From the NCBI RefSeq assembly GCF_030272615.1, contig NC_081408.1, positions 621,050,476-621,114,475 of the forward strand: a DNA stretch of 64,000 nt. Reading direction: 5' to 3'. Source of the DNA: Cryptomeria japonica (taxonomy: Eukaryota; Streptophyta; Pinopsida; Cupressales; Cupressaceae). Both the position numbers and the translations under genes were made by a program. Shown piece after piece: positions 39,749 to 50,228 of the stretch; position 1 is the first letter of the stretch, and the number at the start of each line of letters is the position of its first letter. The notes beneath the pieces are model-generated. The model saw nothing but the letters and a program-made list of their open reading frames with translations. It was not told the origin of the DNA and ran no database searches.

Positions 39749-40788
39749 ATGAAAACCATGTTCAAAGAAGAGTTGAATGACATGGATGATATAGATCAGC
39801 ATGGATGGAATGATGTGGATGGTATAGTTGAAATGGAAGGAAAACTGAGATCGTCTTTGGAAGATCTGGATGATAGTAGAGAGAAGAATAAGAAGGTAGT
39901 TGAAAATATTTCTTTTTTAAGAACCTTGGTATATAGAGGAAAGAACCTGTTATTGATGAAATTTAAACCAAACTCGATGAGAAGACCAGAGAATGGGAAA
40001 ATATTGTTGAAGACGTTGTCAAACTTAAGGAGGAACTAAAATTATAAAAGATTAGATTGATAATGGGTTAAAGCTCAAAGTTGGCAGTGAAGTATTAGAT
40101 ACTATTTTGAATTCTTAGAGACAAAATAAAGATAAGAGTGGACTTGGATTTGAATGAAGGTAAATGATTGAAAAAGGACAAAGGAAAAGACAAGATTAAG
40201 GATATCAAAGATCAAAATAACTGGAGCTTAAAAAATTCAAGAAATGTTTGGAGAACTTCTCTCGCTCCTATTAGGTATTATTCTTTTAATGGTAAAATTT
40301 TTTGTTGTAATGGATTTGGGCATACAACTAGTGAATGCAAAAGTCAAAACAAGGATCAATTAATTGGTATGAGATGTTTTTCTTGCAACAAGTTTGGTCA
40401 TAAGGCTACTAAATATAGAAGTAGAATGATGAGGAATGAATGCCAAAATTTGAGCTATGTTCATACTTTTAATGGAATATGCTACGCATGCAATACATAT
40501 GGACACACAACTGTTGAATGTAGGAATTTTTTTTTGGGAACATCAGGATGAATTGTAAAAAACCTCAAAGAGGTCTGATGTCATAACTATAAAAGGATGG
40601 GTCATATTGAAATTTATTACAGAAGTAGAACAAAATGATCTAATGACCCAGAAAGGAAAATTGACATCAATAAGGGAAATGAGAAGATGAAGATGAAATG
40701 GATGAAGAATTCAAAAGTTGAGACTGAAGAAAAGACTAAGGATGGATCCACACCTTTTGTGGGTGCATACCCTTCTTTTGGAAATTAG
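39749..40788 (+). pseudogene. E2 gag with four decayed zinc knuckles
   Basis: Asp/Glu/Lys-rich helical N-terminus (39749-40039), then after a frame change a knuckle region: a first motif lacking its first Cys (FCCNGFGHTTSEC, near 40305), CFSCNKFGHKATKY with the last Cys now Tyr (near 40374), the intact CYACNTYGHTTVEC (40481-40522), and CHNYKRMGHIEIYY with two Cys lost (near 40575). The number and order match the four knuckles of N1. A Lys/Glu-rich tail ends with a stop near 40788. A purine tract TTTGAGGGGGAGATC (near 40802) follows, as in N1. No pol follows. Confidence 0.7.
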
Positions 40789-41111
40789 CTCATACAACTA
40801 TGTTTGAGGGGGAGATCTTAATAGTATATTTTTCATCCCCTCTTGGATTGGTGTTGGGTTGATCTCAACACTACAAATGTGAGGAAGTTTTTTTTGGTGG
40901 ATTTTAAGTGACTTTTATGTTTCAAAACTTTTTTGGCAATTGTGGGTGTAGAATGTATCAACTTTTTAAAAAATCCCTAATTGATGATTATGTATTTCTT
41001 ATTCAAATATCGTTTGTGCAATTGTGATCAAAGAGTAGCAGAGCACAAGGAGAAGTGAAGAAGAATTATTCAAGGTATTTCTCTTGTTTGAATCTTTCGT
41101 AGATGAAAACT
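40789..41111 (+). other. Non-coding gap between E2 gag and second ORF
   Basis: It holds the GAGGGGGAGA tract and an AT-rich stretch. Near 41045 is a GAGAAGTGAAG phrase that also lies just upstream of the second ORF in N1 (minus strand, near 26465). Confidence 0.45.
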
Positions 41112-43230
41112 CCTAAAATTATCAGTAACAACAAAAAGGCAAGACCCAATTAAGAATTGAGACCATTTATTTTGGAGTCAAGTGATCAAATTGGAGCATT
41201 TTGTGTTATTCCCTACAATGTGGTATGTAAGAAATACATTTTAGTTATATTCATGTTCCTTTGGAAGAATATGATCATAGAAAGGTTATAGATTTCAATT
41301 GAATTCATCTCGTAGATGGCGCATGAGGATTTAGGGCTGAATATGCTATTCTAGGGTACAAGATTTTGGATGCATGGAGTGACTTTACTACATTTCATGA
41401 TGAGAAAATTATAAGGATAGTTTTGAGCATAATTCATGAGGATTTTTTATGGCTAGATCAGCTATATCAAATTTTGAATTTGGCCCTAAGTGACTTAACT
41501 AGATTATGTTCATTCGAAACCATACCTACTTTGAAGTCTATCAAGAATGATGAAGTGAACAAGCTAACTGCTGTTGTGTCTGATAAAAGAGCCCTATGCA
41601 TTGACACTATTGATGACCTACCCATCAATTATGAAAACATGGGTATTTCATACAAAGTGTACTACAAGAATCAAGAAGGTTCAACTTCCTCTATTGTTGT
41701 GTATGTGGAATATAAGATGGTAAAGGAGAATGTTGACTATGATTTGTATGAACTGTTGAGGCATCAATTGCTGGATAATCTTCGACTGACAAAGATTGAC
41801 TTATATCCCTTTTGGTTTGGATCACTCATTGTGTATTTCATAGTATTTTACTTTCTTAATTCTTTACTTGGAATGAACAATATAGCTTTGAGAAGAGATG
41901 TTTTGATTTGTGTTCAGATAAAAGGATAGTTGGATAACTTGAATGATTGTGATGCTTGCTGTGATAAATTCTTTCTAGATATTTGGAAAGAGTTGATTAT
42001 AAGGAATTGGATTTCTCCAAAGATTATTGAGTGGTACAAAGAGGATATTACTTTTCTAGTTGATAAAGATGACTATTTTATTGAGGTTGTTATTCCTAGA
42101 ACTTCTTAGGTTGACAAGCTTCCTTCCGAGGTAATGAAAGATGAGTGTATAGACATCATGAAATTTTTCATTGAGATTCCTAAGGATGTGAATGCAAAAA
42201 TATTTGGAACTTTTGAAGAGATTTTGAGTGAGTGTGGTGAAAGAAGACCTAGCAAAACTTCATTGGTGCCAAAAGGGAAGAAAATAAAAAGATCATCTGA
42301 TGATGCATCTGCTTCTTCCTCCAAAGTGTCAAAAGGTAAAATAATTGTAAAGAGATTTGTAGAAGCTGTTACTATAGAGAGTGATGATGAAGATTTAGGA
42401 AAGGTTAATTTGAAAAAGAGTGTTTTAGTTATGGAGTTGGTGAAATCTCCCCTGAAGGTGTACTTAATGAAAATAGGGTTCTTGAGATGCTCTCAAAGCT
42501 TCATGGTTTGAAAAGAGTTAGTGAGTTGAACCTCACTATTCCGTCCTATGATCAGGACACTATTAAGAAGGCTTGTGCTACATATTTTCTTTAGAACAAT
42601 CTCGTTCATTTGAATGTTGCTGATGTTCTCCTAGAGGTATTGATATAATTGTTGATTGAAAGGATGACCATAGTCGTCGGAGAAGAAACTGAATCCAGTG
42701 AACCTTTCACTGAAGGTAATGTATTAGAGAAGATGATTGAAAGGTTCTTGAAGGAACACCATGATCTAAAATTAAATTTGATTAATTTCAGGAAGATGTT
42801 GGACATTGAATCTTCTAACCTGGTCTGCGACTACAAAGCAATTCAAATATGAGATAGACTCTATTGAGTCTGAGTTTATAGAGTTGGCCCTATCCTTCAA
42901 TATTTACAAAGATGCAAACGGTGCCATGAGAGACAAGGTTCAAGATCTTCATTCCCATTTGGTCATCAGACAAAAGCAAAGAGAAGACCATGTGAAATTA
43001 TTTTGTGGACTTAAAGATACCATAGAATTGTGGTTGTCCTTGTTTCTCAGATTGCTGGCTAATGCAGAGAAAGTTGAATAATGTGTGTTTAATTCTAATA
43101 TATTTGATGTTGTAGTAAATTTATGTGTTGGCTGTGAAACTCAAAATAAGATCCTATCTGCTACTATCTGTTCCTAGAACTCATCGGTTATTGGTTTGAA
43201 GAATCAATACAAGGACATCTGGCCTAAAAA
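41112..43230 (+). pseudogene. E2 second ORF, homologue of the N1 unknown ORF
   Basis: Best preserved at 41366-41929: KIIRIVLSIIHEDFLWLDQL lines up with the IVLSRVHGKFFWLESIHKI block of N1, and the later hydrophobic stretch (near 41800-41860) lines up with FKFFNLLLCLMLYI. Next comes a Lys/Ser/Asp-rich segment with a basic patch (KGKKIKRSSDD, near 42280), then an acidic and coiled-coil end (42650-43080). Several stops and frame changes make it non-functional. Function unknown; no RT, protease or integrase motif. The start is uncertain: ATG 41104-41115 region or ATG 41318. Confidence 0.6.
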
Positions 43231-43344
43231 TATTTGATCGACATTTCTATTTTCTCATTTATTTTATTAATTATTTAGTTGAAGAAGGTTGCAAAACTTT
43301 GGTTTTGTATATTTTTATTCTTTACAGGTGTTTACCCTTTTTTA

Positions 43345-43364
43345 TTGTTGTCAAAGAGGGAGAA
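43345..43364 (+). other. Upstream purine tract of E2
   Basis: TTGTTGTCAAAGAGGGAGAA, about 70-85 bp before the 3' LTR; same word as in C2 and the Copia array. A further GTTGGGGGAGAGAG lies at about 43370. Confidence 0.6.
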
Positions 43365-43410
43365 ATGGTGTTGGGGGAGAGAGAAAAATTATATCTTTTT
43401 TGTTTTTCCA

Positions 43411-43430
43411 TCAATGACAAAGGGGGAGAT
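43411..43430 (+). other. Polypurine tract of E2
   Basis: TCAATGACAAAGGGGGAGAT directly before TGTTACAC of the 3' LTR; nearly identical to the C2 tract. Confidence 0.85.
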
Positions 43431-44627
43431 TGTTACACATATAGATGTCATTATTGTCATTGATGTCAAACCTTTGTCAATCTCATATTGCCTCAGTTGT
43501 TATTGGTGATTCAAATTTTGGATAGGCTCAGGTGATGTGCACTTGGTGGTTCAGATGTTTGTTCTGTTGACTTTATGATGCAAAATTATTTGTAGGTTTA
43601 CCTTGTGCTAATGAGAAGATAGGAAATGATGTTTCGATATATTTCGGGAAGATTAGTGTTCTTCACCTTGTTCGAAAGTACTTTTGTTGATTGCTCTGGA
43701 GAAACTTATCATGGACCGGAATAAGTATTTGTACTGATTATGTCTTAGTAGATTATATGTTGCTATTTTGTTGAGACAATTGTTATGGTTCTCTTGGATG
43801 AATCACTTTATTTGTTTTTGGTCCAAAGTAAAATGTGTTACACAAAACAAGTTTTTGTACTAGTTTATGCATTTTGGTTTGAACGGTTGGGTGTAAACTA
43901 TTTTTGATATTGATTGGAAGGAGTGTCGACTCAGTACGCATCATTTTTATCTTTTGGATAGTACATTTCTGGGTCTATGTTATATACATGTTACATAGTC
44001 TTTTGGCCGAGCTAGCATTGGTTGTTTTCGGATTTGATTGGTATATATTGACTATATTAGATATAGATGAGTAGGGAAGAAGAAGAAAAATAAGAGATAG
44101 TGTTGAGAAATGTGAGATGGATAGATAAAGTGAAATAAATGGCCGACAGATGTAAAGTAAGTAACAATAGAGGTTTATAGGCGTATAGAGTAGACATATG
44201 AGCATATTCAGAGAACTGTCATCTGCATTCTAACAAATGCTTTTTGTATAGAGTTCAATCTATTTTTTTTATTGCTTTATGAGATCAGTTTTGTATCTTG
44301 CTTTGAAGAAGTGATCTTCAGCTAAGCAAGTCTCTCTTTTGTATCTTTTCCGAGGTTGTGCATATCAGTTTGCAAGTTCGGAGCTGTGAGCTCTTTTTGG
44401 AAGAAAGCCTTGTCTATTGTAAAACTGTTACTATATATTGTGAGTTCAATTCTCATTCTGGTTTTTCCGTGTTTGGGTTTTCCACGTAAAAATCTGGTGT
44501 CATTGCGTGGATGTTTTTGTTGTTACTGCTATTTACTGTCAGCTCATTAATATGAATGAATAATGAAGATATTTAATTTGGTAATATTTTGTGAATGGTG
44601 ATTCACCCATCTGGCTGAGACATATCA
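43431..44627 (+). repeat. E2 right LTR
   Basis: 1197 bp and uninterrupted; together with the left pieces it gives the empty site of G2. The right edge (CATATCA at 44627) is good to a few bases. Confidence 0.88.
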
Positions 44628-46667
44628 ATATTATTTGACCTCCCTCTTTTGCAGGTTGAAGTTGTATTTAGGTTTTTGGGACTTCGATATAGCGTGCATG
44701 ATAGTCCTATACGTTTTTTTTCTATTGGTCCAGTGGTTTTCTATCTGAATTGCAACATTTTTTTTAGGTTTAAAGCTCTCTTAGATCTGCAGGTGTTTTG
44801 TTTTTGATCAGTAGTTTGATGTGTTGAAGAGGCCGGCATCATCATTTGCGGGTCTGTATGTTGGATCTGCAAATTGGTCGATCCCGTGTATTCTTGTAGT
44901 AGTTGCATTCTTTTTACTCCAAAGGCTGTATTCTATCTCATTGAAGTTGACTACCATTTTGGTATAGTGTGATTGCATTTTGATTGCGTGGCTCCAGTTG
45001 GCGATATATATATTTTGGCAATTCCATAGCACTTTATTATCAGTGTGGGTATTTTTTTGTTTCTTGCTGTGATCTCATTGGTCCTTGGCATCAAGACTTT
45101 TTGTAGGTTCAAATATCCTTTTGTGGCATGGACTCGAAAATTTTTGGGCATAGATTTCATATTCCCTTTGGTTGCGAGTATTATTTGGAGACCATTGGCC
45201 CTAATATTTTTCTAGGTCTGCAGGTGGTTTGTCTTGCAGAGATTGGCAATCTCCATTTGGTTGATGACTTCATACTAAGACAATTTGAAGTTATTGGCCC
45301 TCAAACTTGCTATTAACCAGCCCTTGTTGGCCTGTGTTTTCACCGATAATTTATGCTTTCATTAAGCTCATATTATGGTAGAAAATCTATTTTTATTGGC
45401 TGTTGCATCTTCTTTGTTGCAAGAACGATGGTTTTCTACATTCAAGGCATGTGATCCATCTTCTGTAGGCTAGCCAACGTCACCTTGGCTGGGTGTTCCT
45501 ACGTTTGATCGCTAGTTGTATTGGCACATATAATACAGAGCTCCGATTTTTCCCATGGCCATCATATAACCTTCTGTCAGAGGTAGCAAATTTCTTTGGT
45601 TTGTATCACATATTGTTTGTTGTGATGATCACTGGCTTTTCTGCACCTTGTCTTTGCTATCACTGGTTTCTTATTGGCTCAAGAGATATTAAATTTAGAA
45701 GGGTCAATACTTGCTTGGGCATTTAATATGGCCTTATTTTTATTAGTGGTGCACATTAAAAATCGTTGGGAGCCATTTTTAAGATGACATCATTTTGAGG
45801 CGAGCTCAATAACAATAGCGATATATTACAAAGGGGGCGTCTTCTATTTTGCATTCATCTACTGACCAGTCAAGATATAACTTCTAACCTATGATAATAT
45901 TGGTTGCATTGTTCAAAGTATTGAGGACCAATTTATTATTGGGTTATTGTGCATCGAGCTATATCCTTGTGCTTGAGGCGATCACTTTGCTATAGTTTCC
46001 TTCTTCGTTGGCCAAATCACTGATGCCTTCCAACGCTAATTTCCTTCTTCGTTGGCCAAATCACTGATGCCTTCCAACGCTAGTTTCCTTTCTATTTCAT
46101 GTCCTTCACTTGTATACCGCCCATGCCTTTGGACACTATGCCTTATCTGCGCTCAATAGATGGTATGGTTGGTACGAGGTATTAGGTTGACCCTTTTTTT
46201 TGGTGATAGCTATTTTTCGTTCTTGGTGATCAATTTCATTTTGTGGAAGTTATTTGAAGGTCTATTGTGCTGACTGACGTATCCCTTTGTTTGAGGCAAC
46301 ATCCTTGTGTGGTGAAGATGCGATTTATCAGGCTTCAAGCATCACCTTTTTTTTTTTTTCTTTTTTTTTTTTTGTGTCAATTGTGGATATCTTTGTCATG
46401 GATTTCATTCATTGGCTGCATCAAGTATTGGATAGATATATTGGGCTATTCGTTAAGCCTTATTGCTGGTGACTTCCAACATAGTTTGACCATTATATTT
46501 TTTGCTCAATCAGTGGGCCCCACGGCCCACAGTGAGGCATCTCAACAAATCAGGTTTTTCTTGATTTTTAGCCTCATTGGCTATATTTTATCATTTTGGA
46601 AGTTTTCATTTATATTGTGATGGTTATATCTCTCAGTCATTTTTTTTAAGAATCATCATAGTAAAAA
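44628..46667 (+). other. E1 internal sequence, no ORF recognised
   Basis: T/G-rich sequence with scattered phrases of the type TTTGCAGGTT and CTGCAGGTGG. It includes a tandem duplication (45996-46083) and a T-rich tract (46346-46372). Small ORFs show no motif. Confidence 0.5.
45996..46083. repeat. Exact 44-bp tandem duplication
   Basis: Two head-to-tail copies (45996-46039 and 46040-46083), differing at most in the last base, beginning TTTCCTTCTTCGTTGG. The near identity in an otherwise decayed element suggests a recent slippage event. Confidence 0.9.
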
Positions 46668-47195
46668 ATGGGGTTTTGTTTTCTTCCGTCTTTGATTATT
46701 TTGAAGAGGGGGAACTATAGTAGATGGAGAAATGGAACTACCACCCATCTCAAATGGTTGAATTTGTTGCCACAATTGTATAATCTAGTTCCTCTCCTAA
46801 GCACACCTAGGAGGTTCTTTGCTTGGAATTGCAAGAGAGATCATGTCCTAGGAGTTATTGGTATGCATGTAGATGATGACATTTTGGGGTCTATTGTTGA
46901 CTTTAAGTGTCCTCATGCTCTCTGGACTTATATTTGGGAGTTATATGGAGATCTTGATATTCAACCCTTCCTAGATGATCCTATTTCAGATTGTAGTGTG
47001 CCTCTTCATCCTTTAGAGAATATACCTTATTATTGTGATACTATTAGGGAATTTGAACCTTTGGAGTATTTTGAGACTTCAGATGAGGATGAGGTTGCTT
47101 TTGAGGTTCCTGATTATTCCTTAGAGATAGCTCATCCACCATCAATGATTCCTTATCTAGAGTCATTTGAGACTTCCATCCTTCATGATCAGTAG
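46668..47195 (+). pseudogene. E1 gag-like ORF
   Basis: A 175-residue open stretch. The first half has the phrase NYSRWRNGTTTHL, followed by a DHVLGVIGMHVDDDILGSI segment and a LWTYIWELYGDL segment, which fits the N-terminal helical part of Copia gag proteins (NYxxW, later AxxxWxxL). The second half is Asp/Glu/Pro-rich. No knuckle or pol follows before the purine tract at 47801. Upstream coding sequence is not evident, so it is probably a partial gag in a non-autonomous element. Confidence 0.45.
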
Positions 47196-47800
47196 GAGCA
47201 TCATTGCCTTTCAGACTTGGATAAAGGACACATTGGTAGTGATTTATTGCATGTGACATCTATTTGTCTTCCTATTTTGGATTCCTTTTTAATAGACTTT
47301 AGTTGATTGTTATTGGAGTCTCACATTTTAGATTTGGAGGATACATTTGAGGGGTTATATCTCCTCTTTGATGACAATTATTACATTTTTGTTGTCATGT
47401 GCACTATATTCCTATTTGGAGCTTGTTCTATATTAGTTTCCACATAGTTCCATCTTGTCAGTTTATTGTTTGATTGGGAATGTACCTAATTTGGTTGTGG
47501 CATCATCATCTTTCATGGACAAGGAGACACATGAGCAGTTTTTAGAGACATCATCATAGATTTGGATTCTTATTCTTATCAATTCATATCCATACCTGAA
47601 TCTATACATGGTTTTGTTACTTGCTAAGGGGAAATGGTTTGAATTATCTCTTTTTTGGAGAGGAGTTTTTTCCCATGAGGTTTTCTCCTTTTCTCCATTG
47701 GTAAGAGATTATTTGTACATGGGCACCTAACATGTCATAGTTTCTAGGACCCATATATTGCATCATAATATTATATTTATTTTCTCCCTGAGTTTCACTT

Positions 47801-47818
47801 AAGGTGGGGGGGAGGGGC
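47801..47818 (+). other. Polypurine tract of E1
   Basis: AAGGTGGGGGGGAGGGGC directly before the 3' LTR. Confidence 0.75.
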
Positions 47819-48122
47819 TGAAGTAAATGTTATTTACTCTTGCTTAAGTTCCACTTAGGTAGATATTCTTTGATATTATTTGTCAATATTTAGTATTTTC
47901 TTCATGTGCATTTGTATTTGCATAAGGGTAGTTGTACCTACTCTCTACCTACCCTCTCACCTCACTTTTTCTCTCTTTATTGCTTGTGTCTTTATAAGTA
48001 GAGCTCATTGTACATTTTATTTATCTAAATATCCTTACAATTTCTTGGTGATTTATATATTTTTTGTATTCATGAAATCTATAGCAGTTGTTGATCCTAA
48101 CTCAAAGTTATAACTCCAACAA
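47819..48122 (+). repeat. 3' LTR of E1
   Basis: 304 bp, ending CTCCAACA, followed by the ATATC target-site copy. Confidence 0.9.
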
Positions 48123-49835
48123 TATCATTTTCTACAAAATCATTTATTTTATTAATTAAATTTTTAATTTTTTAATTAGTGGTTTAAATCATGTATCACT
48201 TGGAATTGGGTTTAAAAATAAAAAAAGTCTTATTATATTGGTAGGGGCTATGCCCTAGGTAGTGCAACTTTTACCCATCACCCTATTGCGACCTTATTAC
48301 CTCTCGTTCGCCACTTTGTTGGTGGTAGGAAAACAATTTTTTTTTTTAAATGAATCTTAAGTGGCCAATCATATGGATGCATACGGGCATAAATTTGGCC
48401 CCCTAATGCCTTGACTAGGAACTTTTTTCAAATCACTATAACTTTTTGTCATGATATCTATAAAGTTGGTTCAATGTAATTTGTAGTGGAGAAAAGTATT
48501 TTTATAGATTACGTTGTTTGGTGTCATTAATTGTTATTTGAAGTCAAAGTGACTTTTTTTTTTCTCCAGCTCATAAATTTTTGCCACAATATCTGATTTT
48601 GCAATCCTTGTGGCATTGGGAAGTGATTGAGGAGCTTTTTCAAGCCATCCATCCACTTTTTCTAGATTGAGTCTCAAGTACATTTTATTGAGTTATTTCT
48701 ATATTGGTATCCTTGAGGATTACTTGGACATGGTAAACTTGGCATGGTGTTGTTTTGATCAAATCACTTCATATTCTAGCCTCACATTATACATTTATTC
48801 TTTAGTTGCTTCATCAAATTATAGAGCCTTTTTTACTAAGGAGAGCTTTCAAAGTTTTCTTCAGTGATACCTGTAAGAACTTCTAGTGCTTCTTTGTAGC
48901 AATATCATCTATTCTCTATTGCTTCATTAGATTCTAGGGTTGCTCCATCAATCAAAATATAATGATACAAAAGCACACATAATATCAAAAATAATAAAAT
49001 TGTAGAAATCATCGCTGTTCCAAGAAGTGGTCTTGGCCTCCTTCGTCCATGAAGTGATGGAATAAAGAGAGACTTTCTACACCAGTTTAATTACTTCACA
49101 AAGTTTAATTAGTTTAACAAAAACTTGATATCTAGAGCCTTATTATATCCATACTATGACATATATAGGTGCAGTACATATAACTGATAAGACTATAAAA
49201 AGATAATGGTTTGTTTGTTTTGGCCTACGACCAACAATAAAAAATATCAATAGTTTAAACATGGTCATTGATCACAAATTCAAAATAGTGATTGCAATAG
49301 TTTTCATTGGTTACAAAATAGAAGGTAGGATTTAGAAACAAAGAAATCTACAACTATCTCCATTGCATAATTTATAAATGCATCCTTATCTTGAGATATT
49401 CTAGGATTCCCTCCTTTAATTAGATACTGTCATAGACCATTCAAAATGAATTAATTCCCTCATAGTTTGATAATTTTAGGCATCTTTTATCCCTTTAACA
49501 TATTAAACATTTTCCAATTTCTCTAGATAATTAGTGGCATGAAGGCTTAGGGAAAGATAATATAAATGGATAGGAAAATAATTTAGGAGCTCTAAAATAG
49601 AACACATTTCTTATCCATCATGCATGGTATGTAGGTGAAGTTTGAATCAACTCCCAAATAGATATCTTGGTTGGACCAACACAAAGTTATGATTAGATAA
49701 AGTGGGAGAAGGCCCAATCCCTTACATAAAAACCATGCAGGTGAAAGAGTGGGAGGTATAACAAATAAGAGGTAGATTAATTGGGGGGGCCCACCCAAAC
49801 CAACCTTCATCTCCCACCCATCCTTGGTGTTAAAA
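48123..49835. other. AT-rich stretch, no gene seen
   Basis: Only short ORFs without motifs. A GC-richer patch near 48240-48330 (GGTAGGGGCTATGCCC) is unexplained. Confidence 0.5.
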
Positions 49836-50228
49836 GTGTGATTGTCGTTGCACCAATTGATCAACCTGTAAATGCTCGATACAACCACTAGATTTATAGA
49901 ATCCATAAGAGGCGGTTAAGCCATGTCAAAAACCTGAGTGCTTCACTGCACAACAGAAGGAGACCAAAGGTGCACACCTTGAAATAACCCCCCCCCAGTG
50001 CAAGTGAAGGGTTTGAACCTGTGACCAAGATTTGATACCACTTGTTACAAGTGCGATTGTCATTGTACCAAAAGATCAACCTCTTAATTCCCAATACAAC
50101 CACTAGACATATAGAATCCATAGGAGGTGGTTAAGCCATGTCATAAACCCGAGCATTGCACTACACAACAAAAGGAGACCAAGGGTGAACACCTTGAAAC
50201 ACCTGGGTGGGGGGTTGAATCCTGACTG
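49836..50228. repeat. 215-bp tandem duplication with a GGTTTGAACC box
   Basis: Copy A starts at 49836 and copy B at 50051. Shared phrases include ACAACCACTAGA, TATAGAATCCATA, GGTTAAGCCATGTCA and GGAGACCAA. Copy A carries GGGTTTGAACCTGTGACC, which resembles a tRNA/SINE B box; in copy B this is GGGGTTGAATCCTGAC. No clear A box or poly-A tail was found, so a SINE origin is only possible. Confidence 0.75.

Larger units (their letters stand above)
30508..44627 (+). mobile_element. Non-autonomous LTR element E2
   Basis: LTRs of about 1.2 kb: the left one is 30508-30738 plus 38708-39684, split by Gypsy G2, and the right one is 43431-44627. Internal part 39685-43430 has a Met-tRNA primer site, gag with zinc knuckles, an unknown ORF and a purine tract, but no protease, RT, RNase H or integrase. 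Target-site copies are imperfect: ATTTT at 30503-30507 and ATATT at 44628-44632. Its primer site and purine tract are the same as those of the Copia elements here, so a Copia partner probably mobilised it (inference). Confidence 0.88.
29886..48122 (+). mobile_element. Non-autonomous LTR element E1, outermost of a three-level nest
   Basis: LTRs of about 300 bp at 29886-30181 and 47819-48122, with TGTTGGAG and CTCCAACA termini. It is flanked by identical 5-bp duplications ATATC at 29881-29885 and 48123-48127. After removal of the inner element E2, its own internal region is only about 3.5 kb (30182-30507 and 44633-47818). No pol was found in it; only one gag-like ORF piece. Confidence 0.88.

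Noticed and set aside
45128-46620. Hydrophobic ORFs in E1 that look like membrane proteins
   Set aside because: T-rich DNA yields Phe/Leu-rich translations; no conserved motif, and the T run at 46346 explains the polyphenylalanine.
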